Below are positions 8,355 through 16,936 of a stretch of DNA of 64,000 nucleotides, in pieces. The notes under the pieces were generated by a model. That model ran no database searches. It worked only from the letters and a program-made list of their open reading frames with translations, and was not told the origin of the DNA. This stretch comes from Pelagomonas calceolata (taxonomy: Eukaryota; Sar; Pelagophyceae; Pelagomonadales; Pelagomonadaceae): the NCBI GenBank assembly GCA_918797485.1, contig CAKKNE010000005.1:2294001-2358000 (forward strand), given 5' to 3'. Positions within the stretch are counted from its first letter, which is position 1. Each line of letters opens with the position of its first letter. A program made the position numbers and the translations under genes.

Positions 8355-9470
8355 TCAATCGCCGACATATTCCGGCACCTCCATTCCATTGCTCTGCAGT
8401 TCCTCGGCCGCCTCCTCATCATCGTTCTTAATAACCGCGTGTCGCCACAAGCGCTCGGCTTCGCCCCGGTCGGCGGGCACCCCCAGGCCACGCAGGTAAC
8501 AGCGCCCGAGCTGGGTGTATGAGTACAGGGCGCTCCGGGTTTCAATATCGAATTTGAACAGGCGCACGGCCTCTTTGTACCTGGTCTCGGCGTCTGGAGT
8601 GGGGATCTCACCATCAAAGTACATTGTGCCAAGTTCCTCAATCGCTGCGAAATGACTGATATGCTGTGCGGTAGCCATCGCCAAGTACTCGGCTCTGCGA
8701 GGGAGGTCCTTGAATGCAGGCCTCAATCCGTCGAGATACCTCGCCATGGAGAATTGGGCTCCCGCGTGCCCCTGGCGGGCGGCACGTTCGTTCCAGAGCA
8801 GTGCCGCCGGGATATCTCTGTCGCCGCCAATCCCGAAGGCGTAATCGCCACCCAGCTGGTACTGCGCACTTGCGCTTCCTTTCGTCGCATGTTCGTGTAG
8901 TTGCTCTCGTAGTAATTGACTCTCCGTAGCAGTCGGATGACCCCGCCGGCGGGGTAGATTCGATCCACAGACCGGGCAATTTGCGCTGCCCCTCCTACAT
9001 TTACCGCACATCACACTACCACAACACATCACCGTAGCGTGGTCTAAGTGGCCTATGGCTGGCATGGGGCCGATGCAAACCTGGCAACGCCACTTGGCCC
9101 GGGCAGCCGCCGCGGTTCGTGGAAAACAGCACGCGCCGCCGGCCGCGTCCCAGAGCACGATGCTTTCCTCGTATCGCTTGAGCCACGCCGCACCGGTCTG
9201 CTCTTCGCGCCGGTAATACACGGTCGCTTGCGACCGCCTGTCGCCGAACCCGAGGCGCCAGTCGGGATCTGGCAGCCGCGCGATCCGTGCCCGCACCCGC
9301 GTCAACGCATACCGATTGACAAAACTGAAGCGCCGCAAATATTTGATGCCGAGCTGCCGCAGTATTTCGTTCAGCAAAGTCTCGGGCAGGCGCAGGAGTC
9401 TGTCGGACTGATACGTCTGCGCGAGGGCGTCTCGCATTCCTGCAGCTGTGGTGCAGTCGAAGCGCGGCAT
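8355..9470 (-). CDS. F-box-like / RING-like / Sel1-repeat protein
   Basis: 371 residues from ATG 9470 (an upstream in-frame TTG at 9551 is ignored). An F-box-like helix segment (about 25-66: LLRLPETLLNEILRQLGIKYLRRFSFVNR) is followed by a Cys-rich RING/MYND-like finger with Cys at about 129, 132, 149/150, 155, 158, 165 and 168 plus His 141/144. From about residue 197 there are Sel1/TPR-like repeats (SAQYQLGGDYAFGIGGDRD, GAQFSMARYLDGL, YTQLGRCYLRGLGVPADRGEAERLW). The architecture suggests a ubiquitin-ligase adaptor or ligase with substrate-binding repeats, which is inference from domain order. It is divergent from THOC1, with only 193 nt between the ATGs. Confidence 0.82.
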   Translation of the reverse strand: MPRFDCTTAAGMRDALAQTYQSDRLLRLPETLLNEILRQLGIKYLRRFSFVNRYALTRVRARIARLPDPDWRLGFGDRRSQATVYYRREEQTGAAWLKRYEESIVLWDAAGGACCFPRTAAAARAKWRCQVCIGPMPAIGHLDHATVMCCGSVMCGKCRRGSANCPVCGSNLPRRRGHPTATESQLLREQLHEHATKGSASAQYQLGGDYAFGIGGDRDIPAALLWNERAARQGHAGAQFSMARYLDGLRPAFKDLPRRAEYLAMATAQHISHFAAIEELGTMYFDGEIPTPDAETRYKEAVRLFKFDIETRSALYSYTQLGRCYLRGLGVPADRGEAERLWRHAVIKNDDEEAAEELQSNGMEVPEYVGD

Positions 9471-9566
9471 GGCTGCCAACAGCAGTGCGTGTTGGGGCTG
9501 CGTGTTGGGGCAGCCCTGCCTGCCTAGGCCGCCATGAAAGCGCCTGCTCAAAGGACCCGAGACATT

Positions 9567-9590
9567 TCTAGTGTCTTTACAAACGCTAGC
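9567..9590 (+). promoter_or_regulatory. Recurrent promoter-type palindrome, copy 3
   Basis: TCTAGTGTCTTTACA then AACGCTAGC. It is centred between the divergent starts at 9470 (minus) and 9664 (plus), 97 and 74 nt away. Confidence 0.65.
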
Positions 9591-9663
9591 AGCCGATTTT
9601 GGGCTCGCCTGCGCTTGTTTGCGTGAACGCGCACATAGCTATAGCTGGGAAGATCTTCTAAGC

Positions 9664-12600
9664 ATGGCTGGCGACGGCGACGCGATGGAGGTCGACGCTG
9701 AGGCGCCGGCGCCCGCCGCCGAGGCCACAGAGGCAGCAGAGGCAGCCGAGGCACCAGCACCCGCGCCAGCCGCCGCGGAGGAGGCGCCCGCAGCCGCCGC
9801 GGAGGCCCCAGCACCCGCGCCGGCAGCGCCCGTCATCGAGGTCACGCCCGCCGGCCCGTCGCAAGACGAGACCTGCGAGGCCGCCGTCAAAGCCACTCTC
9901 GACGCGCCCGATAATGCGGGAGAGCGCATCCGCAACGCGGCCTGGGCCGAGGCGCCGGACGACGTGGCGGACTGTGTAGAATTAGCCGCTAGGCAACTCC
10001 TCTACGAAGCTCTAGATAAAGAAGATCAAACAACGGCAAAAAAAATCGTCGCCGTACTCGTCGACCACACGGTCCATTGCGAACAATGTGGTGATAGAGG
10101 TCCGGTCCTGAACGTGGCCCATAAACTCCTCGAGGACTGTATTGATGCCGCACCGTCGACGAACGCTGATGGTTGGTGGGATCTTGTTGAGTCTCACAAA
10201 GGAGCATTGACCGAGAACCCAGCTATTTTCAAGGCCGGCAAGTTCATCTTGTTACGGTTATGCAACTCCCTCCTGAAACGATTATCCAGAACGAGGCAAG
10301 CGACGTTGTGCGGACGAATTTTAATGTTCATGGCGGCCGCGTGGCCTCTGTCCGAGAAGTCGGCCCTGAACATGAAGGGCCTCTGCCACACGGATAATGT
10401 GACGGAGTTCGAGAGTGCAGACCAGTTCGACGCCCAGAACGCCGACGACGACTTCGACGACGCCGGCGACGGCGCGCCCAAGGAGGACTACGACACGTAT
10501 TCGGGCTTCTGGTCCGTGCAGAAGTACCTGTCTAATCCCCCGTCCTGCTTCAAGGACGTCAAAGGCTTTCTTGCAGCTGTTGATGTCACTTGTAGTGCTC
10601 TTGAGAGAACAGCATGTACGCCTGATGAATTCGAGCGGGAGCGGGCCGCGATGGTCGAAAGGCAGGCTCAACCTATGAATGTGGAGCCCGAGGACGATAC
10701 GCAGCAAATGCTCGGCTCCCAGAAATATTTAACGAATTCTCGGTTACTCAGGATCCAGTTACGAGATCCGCAGCTACGGACCCAGGTCTGTTCGCAGCTC
10801 TACATGGTCTTGGATTATCTGAGGAGAGAACTAGAGTCCATGAACGCTAGAGATTGGGCCTCGGAGCCGAAAGCAAGAGTGCGAAAGATCCTGGCCGGGA
10901 CGCCGCCGACCGGCCCGGAGGCGGCCGGGAGTCTAGACTTACTCTTAGAGCACGAGGTCCAGTGGGCCGCCTGGAAGAAGAAGGGCTGCCCGCCCTTCGA
11001 GAAGGAGCCGCTACCCGAGAAGCCCAAGCAGAAGCGGCCCTACTACGCGCCTCCACTGCCAGAAGTCCTCAAGAGGAAACAAGCTAGAAGGGACGCTCTA
11101 GAAAAGAAGCGGAAAGACGAGGAGCCTCCCTTGGAGGAGAAGTGCCGTAGATTAGCCTCGCAGATCCCCACGCTCAAGGAACACCTCCAGGAGTGGCGCG
11201 ACGCCGACGACCCCGCCGAGGATATTGATGATGAATATCACCCGAGGCACGACCCGGTCTGGAAGTTCCGCGCTTTACGCTTGGTCATGAAGGAGAAGCT
11301 GCCCTGGTTCGCGGACATGCACGACGCGAACATCGAGGTCGCCGTCGACAAGATGTTTCCCGACCGGCCGAAGCGGACCGACCGGCCGGCGCCGCCGCCG
11401 CCGCCCCCTAAACCCGTGGTGAAGAAGAAGCGGGTGCGCGAGGAATCTCCTCCTAAGGAGGAAGATGCGAAACGTCGTAAGGACGACCGCGACGAGTCGC
11501 CGCGGAGCCGGCGGGAGCGGTCGGCGCGCGACCGCCCGGAGCCGCGCGGCCGCGGCGCGGAGACGGCGCGCGGCGGCCGCAAGTCGCCCGACGAGTCCAA
11601 GAAGGGCGGCTTCTCGGACAAGCGGGACGCGCGCGACCGGAAGGAGCGCGACGACGACAAGCCGCGCGGCCGCGGCGCCCGGGCCGCCGACGACAAGCCT
11701 CGGGGCCGCGACGACGACGCCAAGGCCCGGGCGCCGCGCGGCCGCGGCGCCGACGAGTCGCGCGAGCGGTCCAAGAAGGCCGACGACGACAAGCCGGCGC
11801 GCGGACGCAAGGATAATGACGACAAGCCCCGGGGGCGCGGCGCCGACGAGTCGCGGGAGCGCTCCAAGAAGGCTGACGACGACAAGCCGGCGCGCGGCCG
11901 CGACGACAAGCCTGCGCGGGGCCGCGGCGCCGACAAGGACTCCAAGCGCGACGACAAGAAGGCTGAGGCACCAGCGCCGGCGCGCGGGCGCAGCGACGAC
12001 AAGCCCCGGGGCCGGGGTGCCGACGAGTCGCGCGAGCGGTCCAAGCGCGACGAAAAGGACTCCAAGCGCGACGACAAGAAGGCCGAGGCGCCGGCGCCGG
12101 CGCGCGGGCGCAGCGACGACAAGCCTCGCGGCCGCGGCGCCGACGAGTCGCGGGAGCGCTCCAAGCGCGACGACAAGGACTCCAAGCGCGACGACAAGAA
12201 GGCTGACGACGACAAGCCGGCGCGCGGGCGCAAGGCCGACGACGACAAGCCTGCGCGCGGCCGCGGCGCCGACGAGTCGCGGGAGCGCTCCAAGCGCGAC
12301 GACAAGGACAAGGACAAGGACGCCAAGGCGGGCGCCAAGAAGGCCGAGGCGCGCGACGAGAAGAAGGACTCGTCGTCGCGCGACCGGCGCCGCGACGCCA
12401 AGGACGACGACAAGGCGTCGCCGCGCGACCGGCGGCGGGCCAAGAAGGACGACGACGAGGCCAAGCCCAAGGCGCGCGGCCGCGGCGCGGCCGAGGACAA
12501 GAAGCGGGGGCGCTCGCCGGAGAAGGAGGACAAAAAGCGGGGCCGGAGCCCCGAGAAGAAGCGCGGCCGCTCGCCGGAGAAGGACGAGCCCGCGCGGAAG

Positions 12601-12714
12601 CGGGGCCGCGGCGGCGATGACGCGCCGCCCGCGCGGCGCGGCGGGCGCGCGCCGGCGCCGGCGCCGACCCGACAAACGCGGCCACGCGGCGGGCGCGGGC
12701 GCGGGCGGCGCTGA
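9664..12714 (+). CDS. THOC1: THO complex subunit 1 with very long charged C-terminal tail
   Basis: 1,016 residues. THOC1/Hpr1 is a core subunit of the THO/TREX complex, which couples transcription to mRNA export. An Ala/Pro/Glu-rich N-terminus (1-60) precedes the conserved region (about 65-480). Diagnostic motifs are AGKFILLRLCNSLLKRLSRTR, LCGRILMFMAAAWPLSEKSALNMKG, NVTEFE, YSGFWSVQKYLSNPP and QLRTQVCSQLYMVLDYL. From about residue 610 the tail is a low-complexity array of RGRG, DDKPRGRGADESRERSK and KRDDKK units (DNA 11480-12700), far longer than in animal or plant THOC1. It is probably an RNA-binding disordered region. The start is the first in-frame ATG; the frame continues upstream into the promoter palindrome. 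GT-free antisense frames of 430-490 codons over the tail are artefacts of its composition. Confidence 0.9.
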   Translation: MAGDGDAMEVDAEAPAPAAEATEAAEAAEAPAPAPAAAEEAPAAAAEAPAPAPAAPVIEVTPAGPSQDETCEAAVKATLDAPDNAGERIRNAAWAEAPDDVADCVELAARQLLYEALDKEDQTTAKKIVAVLVDHTVHCEQCGDRGPVLNVAHKLLEDCIDAAPSTNADGWWDLVESHKGALTENPAIFKAGKFILLRLCNSLLKRLSRTRQATLCGRILMFMAAAWPLSEKSALNMKGLCHTDNVTEFESADQFDAQNADDDFDDAGDGAPKEDYDTYSGFWSVQKYLSNPPSCFKDVKGFLAAVDVTCSALERTACTPDEFERERAAMVERQAQPMNVEPEDDTQQMLGSQKYLTNSRLLRIQLRDPQLRTQVCSQLYMVLDYLRRELESMNARDWASEPKARVRKILAGTPPTGPEAAGSLDLLLEHEVQWAAWKKKGCPPFEKEPLPEKPKQKRPYYAPPLPEVLKRKQARRDALEKKRKDEEPPLEEKCRRLASQIPTLKEHLQEWRDADDPAEDIDDEYHPRHDPVWKFRALRLVMKEKLPWFADMHDANIEVAVDKMFPDRPKRTDRPAPPPPPPKPVVKKKRVREESPPKEEDAKRRKDDRDESPRSRRERSARDRPEPRGRGAETARGGRKSPDESKKGGFSDKRDARDRKERDDDKPRGRGARAADDKPRGRDDDAKARAPRGRGADESRERSKKADDDKPARGRKDNDDKPRGRGADESRERSKKADDDKPARGRDDKPARGRGADKDSKRDDKKAEAPAPARGRSDDKPRGRGADESRERSKRDEKDSKRDDKKAEAPAPARGRSDDKPRGRGADESRERSKRDDKDSKRDDKKADDDKPARGRKADDDKPARGRGADESRERSKRDDKDKDKDAKAGAKKAEARDEKKDSSSRDRRRDAKDDDKASPRDRRRAKKDDDEAKPKARGRGAAEDKKRGRSPEKEDKKRGRSPEKKRGRSPEKDEPARKRGRGGDDAPPARRGGRAPAPAPTRQTRPRGGRGRGRR
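11480..12700 (+). repeat. Degenerate coding repeat array in THOC1 tail
   Basis: Imperfect tandem units of roughly 60-130 nt encode GRGADESRERSK, DDKPARGR and KDSKRDDKKAEAPAPARGR motifs. Two units (about 11935-12050 and 12055-12170) are nearly identical. This indicates recent unequal crossing-over or slippage. Confidence 0.8.
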
Positions 12715-12783
12715 CCGGTGTTCCCCCTGCGTAAGTTTGGAGACGACGTACGCCATCGCCGCGAAGCGTACTTAATACAAAAT

Positions 12784-13812
12784 TCAAACTAGCTCGACAT
12801 TGCAAAGCCTCAGCTTGAGCTGGTCGCTCGCCGACGTCTGGACGACGTACCGCCCCGCGCCGCCGTCCCAGGACTGCACCGTGCCCTGCCTCCCGTTCAG
12901 CTCGGCCCGCGACGTGCCCACCACCCTTACGAGCGCGCCGGCCGGCAGGATCAGGTTCTCGCTCTTGACTGCCACAGTCTGCCTGACGGAGGACAGCGCC
13001 ACGACGTAGCGCTCGTCTCCCGTTGGACTCCGCCGCGCTCCCAACAGATTGCCCGACTTGCCGTCTAGTTCCGGAGACGACTTGATATCCGTTAATCGCA
13101 CTCCCCGCAAGATCTGCTGGAGGTTCTGCGGTTTCAACGACAAGACGTCGCCGTCGTCGTCGAGCTTGACGTTATACCGCCCCTTACTATCATCATATGA
13201 TTGTACGGAAGCCATCTCATTATTTAATTCCGGTTTGGACACCAAATCCTTCAGCACGACCTTAGTATTAGGCTGTAGCACGTCGTAGCGTTTCGGGGGC
13301 GGCGGCGCGCGCCTTCTCGAAGGACCCCCTCCGAACGACGAGAAGACCTGCGGGCCACCCGGACCACCGCCCATCTGGATGCGGATGCCTCCCGGCATGC
13401 CGCCGAACCCGGAGCCGCCGAACATGGACTCGAAGGGGTCGTCGCCGCCGCCCATGCCGCCCCCGCCAAAAAACATGGAAAACATTTCTTCCGCGCGCCG
13501 CGCGTCCATGCGCACGCCGCCGCCCGGGAAGCCGCCCCCGGGAAAGCCGCCGGGCACGCTCTGGCCCTGCTCCGCGGCCTTCGCGCCGTCCTTGCCATAA
13601 TTGTCGTAGGCCGCGCGCCGCTGTTTATCCTGCAAGCAGTCGTAGGCCTCGGACACGGCCTTGAAGTGCTCCTCCGCCCGCTTGTCGTCGGGGTTCTTGT
13701 CCGGGTGGTACTTTATCGCGAGCTTGCGGTAGGCTTTCTTTAATTGCGCTTCAGTGGCGTCTCTTGGCACGCCGAGCACGCGGTAGTAGTCGTCGCTCGT
13801 GGGGTCCGCCAT
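12784..13812 (-). CDS. DnaJ (Hsp40) protein with C-terminal KOW/SH3-like repeats
   Basis: 342 residues. A canonical N-terminal J-domain (about 8-71: [36 protein letters not shown]..., HPD about 37-39) is followed by a Gly/Phe-rich region (about 88-165). In place of the class A/B peptide-binding domains there are three repeats of about 60 residues: [52 protein letters not shown]...ERYVV and [31 protein letters not shown]. These resemble small beta-barrel (KOW/SH3-like) units. It is thus a class C type co-chaperone for Hsp70 with an unusual effector end. No signal peptide is seen, so it is probably cytosolic or nuclear. Its 5' spacer holds a palindrome copy 222 nt upstream. Confidence 0.9.
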   Translation of the reverse strand: MADPTSDDYYRVLGVPRDATEAQLKKAYRKLAIKYHPDKNPDDKRAEEHFKAVSEAYDCLQDKQRRAAYDNYGKDGAKAAEQGQSVPGGFPGGGFPGGGVRMDARRAEEMFSMFFGGGGMGGGDDPFESMFGGSGFGGMPGGIRIQMGGGPGGPQVFSSFGGGPSRRRAPPPPKRYDVLQPNTKVVLKDLVSKPELNNEMASVQSYDDSKGRYNVKLDDDGDVLSLKPQNLQQILRGVRLTDIKSSPELDGKSGNLLGARRSPTGDERYVVALSSVRQTVAVKSENLILPAGALVRVVGTSRAELNGRQGTVQSWDGGAGRYVVQTSASDQLKLRLCNVELV

Positions 13813-14034
13813 CGTGGTCGTGTGCTGCTTCCTTAAGACCCCTCTACGCCTCCGGTGCTGCTGTCAGCTCGACAGTGGTTGCCTCGCGTATGCTCTGCAG
13901 ACGCGTATTGATGCGCGTTTCGCCAACTGTGCTGCTCTCCAGTGCGTGTGTGGCAGTGTGCGTTCGTTCAATTCCTCAGCGACGACCCACAGGCGCACCT
14001 TGCTGCAGTCGAGTTTTGAGAGCTCGATGGCGTT

Positions 14035-14058
14035 TCTAGCGTGCGGTGACACACTAGC
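14035..14058 (-). promoter_or_regulatory. Recurrent promoter-type palindrome, copy 4 (reverse)
   Basis: TCTAGCGTGCGG then TGACACACTAGC on the plus strand. Read on the minus strand it starts GCTAGTGTGTCACC. It lies 222 nt upstream of the DnaJ ATG, in the same orientation as that gene. Confidence 0.6.
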
Positions 14059-14267
14059 TCCGTGAGGAAACGTGCACGCAGCTATTTGAGTATCGCTCGG
14101 TTCGCTAATGGTCCAAAGAGACCAATGGGACACTTCCTGGGGGGTGAAAAAATTAATTTTTTAATTCGCGATATTGACGGTCCCGCCATGGCGGGCGCGT
14201 AGCTGGAATCCTGTCGATTCGTGGTCCTGAAGTCTCCCCGAGGCCGCCTAGGGTCGGAACAAGACAT

Positions 14268-14428
14268 GGGTAGTCGCCTACGCCGCATGCACCGCCGCTT
14301 CCAGAGTAAGATACATCTCCCATGGTCCTTTGCGCTATACCTCTGTTGGCCATGATTTGCCAAAGATTTCGATCCAGAGCTCTCTGGGGAGCTCCAAGCA
14401 CGGGCGCATGCGGCGTAGGCGACTACCC
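14268..14428. repeat. Foldback-type inverted repeat
   Basis: The left arm 14268-14290 (GGGTAGTCGCC then TACGCCGCATGC) is repeated as its exact reverse complement at 14406-14428, with a 115-nt spacer. Similarity continues weakly a few bases inward. It may be a small foldback or MITE-like remnant, or a structured RNA. I see no target-site duplication outside the arms. Confidence 0.8.
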
Positions 14429-14687
14429 GACCCCAGACCTACCCCGGAGGGAGTCCGCGAGCCGATCTACATCCGAAAAAAGTAAATAATTTGGACCCGA
14501 TGGCGCCCCGCCACGATAAAAAACGTCAATTACCCGAGGGCCCCCAGGAATCGTAATAGCGGTCTCGTCGGACCCCATACTACCCCACCGATAGTCAATT
14601 ACAAGTATATGACATCTACACCACGAGAAGGGTACTTTGGGCCGACCACGCTCGGGACGTGAACATCTTGATCTGGACCTCGCGCAA

Positions 14688-15055
14688 GTCAGTCGATCAT
14701 GGAACAAATGATCGCGTTAGGGTCCATGGTGAAGGTACACGGGCTGATGGTCGCAGGTCCGGGTGTTGCGCCATAATTGGTGAGATCCTGGGCTCGCGAG
14801 ACCGACGACCCGCGCCGAGCATCTTTGGGTCTCGGAGCAATGTAGTAGGCAGTCAGGCCGGTTATCTGGCCCGTCCCATAACAGAAACGCCTGAAACGCA
14901 AATTTATTTTATAAACCACCGGTCTGGGGCCAATTCAGTGCCCCGCGTACGCACCGTCGTCCGCGGAGAACGGGCAAGTCGGTCGATTGTGAATAGAACG
15001 ACGGCGTTATAGTCCATCTGGGTAGTGGCGTCGCTGATACTCGCAGATTTAGGCT
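14688..15055. repeat. Pair of diverged direct repeats
   Basis: About 14688-14770 (CAAGTCAGTCGATC...GTTAGGGTCCATGGTGAAG) and about 14970-15055 (CAAGTCGGTCGATT...GTTATAGTCCATCTGGGTAG) align along roughly 80 nt, with about two thirds identity by eye. They look like old tandem copies of a non-coding unit of about 280 nt. Confidence 0.55.
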
Positions 15056-15541
15056 CCGAGTCCGCCTTTGCAAAAAGGCAGGGGCGTGGAGTCGACGTTT
15101 CGCGCGGCTCTAACGGAGCATCTCATTCTGCTCAGTGATTGTTCAATCGGCCTAGATGGACTCTACCACTAACAAACGGAAGGAAACGAACATAAACTCG
15201 GGAGTTGTCTAGTAGAATTCTTTTCCCGCCCTCCGAGCGCGGGCCGTCGGCTCCAGTTCCGTCGAGTGTGTATGAAAACTGGGCTGGAGTTGATATGATG
15301 TACCATTTGGATGGTAGATGGCGGTGTCAATCGCTGGTGTATTTTTGGCGAGCCGCAAGATTCATCTGTGAATGTCGGCGCGGGGCAGTGTCTTCCGGGA
15401 GCCTCGAGGTATGTTCCTCGGTCGCCTCGCGTCGACGGCGTGGGGGCCGCCGACACGAAGACTCGTTCCGCTTTGTACATAGTGCCTGTAAAATCTTGAT
15501 GTTGAATGCCCAGTCTTTGTTAAAAAACCAAAAGCTTACGT

Positions 15542-16632
15542 TCAATCCCGCTTGCGCCGCGTGCGCCGCGGAGGAGGCGGAGGCGCCGGAGCAGCCGTCC
15601 GTCGCGGCGGCCGCCGCCGTGGAGGCGGAGGCGCCGGAGGAGCCGTCCGCCGCGGCGGCCGCCGGCGCGGCGGCGGAGGCGCTGGCGATGGCCGGCGCGG
15701 CGGAGGAGGCGGCCGCGGCCGCGGAGCCGCGCGGAGAAGCTGCGGCGGCAGCACGTCACTATAGTTCTCGCCGACGTAGTCGACCTTGTAGCGGCCGTCG
15801 TCGAGCCGCGAAGACGCGACGACGGCGGGATAGTAGCACTGATCCGGCCCGTAAAACGCAGAGACGCGCTCGCCCCGCGAATAACTCTCGGCGCGCTCCA
15901 GCGAGCGCACCAGGTCCGCCGACACCTCGCCGCGGTCGCCGTCGTAGTACTCGACGACGACCACGTCGTCGCGCACTTCGACGACCGTCGCCGGGATGGG
16001 ACACCGCCACGCCCAGTAAAACGCGCTGACGCGCGTGCCGACGCGAGGCCGCCGCCGCCGCGTCGGCGCCGCCGGCATCACGCGCCGCGCGCGGCGCTCG
16101 GACCGTTCGCGCAGGTCCGCGACGCGTGCCTCCTCCGCGCGCTCGGCGCGTTTCTTCGCCCGCCGCTCCGCCTGTGTGAATACGTGTTATCCGCCACGCC
16201 ATCGAGCAGTCTACGACGACGCGTCGCGTCGATGGCGCGGGACGCCTTCCATTTGATTTCCACACAGCGCGCCGCCCGCTCGCGCGCCGCGGTCTGGCGG
16301 TCGTGCTCGTCGACCGCCGCTTCTTCCTCGTCCTCGTCCTCGACGGCCTCGCCGCGATCGCGCCGCCACGCCGCGACCGCGCGCGCGTCCGACGCCATCG
16401 TAGCAACGGCGCGCACCTCCCAGCCCCGCTTCGCGCCGGCCGGAACAAAGACGTCCGAGCCGAGGCGCCGCGCGCGCGCCGCGCACATCGCCTTCACGCG
16501 CCGCTCGATCTCGTCGATCGAGAAAAACGTGACGCCCGGGTCGAGGCGGTACGTGAGGCCGCCCTTGCGGAGATCCTGCAGCGCCTGATGATGCTCCGGC
16601 TCAAGGTACTGTTCGCCGTCGCCTTGCGGCAT
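15542..16632 (-). CDS. Coiled-coil protein with two Tudor/Agenet-like modules
   Basis: Two exons: 16632-16264 (123 codons) and 16171-15542, joined in phase 0 across a 92-nt intron; 332 residues. The N-terminal half (about 1-125) has an acidic stretch (EDEDEEEAAVDEHDR). A basic/acidic coiled coil spans the splice join (AARERAARC|AERRAKKRAERAEEARVADLRERSE). Two beta-barrel-like units follow: VGTRVSAFYWAWRCPIPATVVEVRDDVVVVEYYDGDRGEV and GERVSAFYGPDQCYYPAVVASSRLDDGRYKVDYVGENYSDVL. These resemble Tudor/Agenet modules, which usually read methylated histones. The C-terminus is Pro/Arg-rich. The first Met of the second exon frame (16081) is internal. Chromatin function is inferred, not shown. Confidence 0.75.
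16172..16263 (-). other. Introner-like intron in the Tudor-like gene
   Basis: 92 nt, 5' splice site GTGGAAATC, 3' end TTCACACAG, phase 0. It begins with GTGGAAATCAA, a word also found inside the intron at 27815-27891, and carries a CTCGATGGCGTGG core. The splice restores a continuous coiled coil. Confidence 0.7.
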
Positions 16633-16936
16633 TGTGGACTTGCGGCGGCTCGGCGCTTACGGCGCGCGTGCAGACCGTGGAAGGCTCACTTTTTCAAATG
16701 ATAAATGATTTGCCACGACTCGCAAGGCGTCGTGGGCCAGTGGGGCGATGCAGGCGGCGCTTTACGCCTCTTGCCGTGTGCAAATAATCCGCACGTGCGG
16801 ATGGCGGCGCGGCTTGGCGCGGCCCAGGCTTGCTTGCTTGCTTGCTAGTATGTACACGCCGCTAGCGAAAGCCGCTCCTAGCACCATAACAACAACCCTA
16901 TTCCGAGCACCTAAACCCGTTTTACAAAGGGCACAT
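16633..16936. other. Spacer between Tudor-like start and JmjC 3' end
   Basis: 304 nt. It contains a GCTT microsatellite (about 16828-16844) running straight into a palindrome copy at 16844-16866. Otherwise nothing is recognised. Confidence 0.5.
16844..16866 (+). promoter_or_regulatory. Recurrent promoter-type palindrome, copy 5
   Basis: GCTAGTATGTACAC then GCCGCTAGC, preceded by a (GCTT)n run. It lies 212 nt upstream of the minus-strand gene starting at 16632. Confidence 0.55.

Larger units (their letters stand above)
13813..15541. other. 1.7-kb gene-free region with repeats
   Basis: It lies between the DnaJ start and the 3' end of the Tudor-like gene and has much lower GC than the genes. 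It contains a palindrome copy (14035-14058), a 23-bp perfect inverted repeat (14268/14406), and two diverged direct repeats (about 14688-14770 and 14970-15055). There is also one introner-like core at about 15427-15450. The open frames here are short, overlap on all strands, lack codon bias and are not called. Confidence 0.6.

Noticed and set aside
11238-12805. Long antisense open frames (430-490 codons) opposite the THOC1 tail
   Set aside because: They are Arg/Ser/Pro/Ala-only frames created by the GC-rich repeats on the other strand; no domain and no independent start context.
13864-15170. Several 60-120-codon frames in the gene-free region
   Set aside because: They overlap on both strands, lack codon bias and start within repeats; no homology visible.
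15552-15764. Gly/Arg-rich plus-strand frame opposite the Tudor-like gene's Pro-rich tail
   Set aside because: Complement of a Pro/Arg repeat; pure low-complexity shadow.
16828-16844. GCTT microsatellite as part of the promoter palindrome
   Set aside because: Only the copies at 16844 and 39017 have the extended GCTT run; others have just CTT or nothing, so it is not part of the core.
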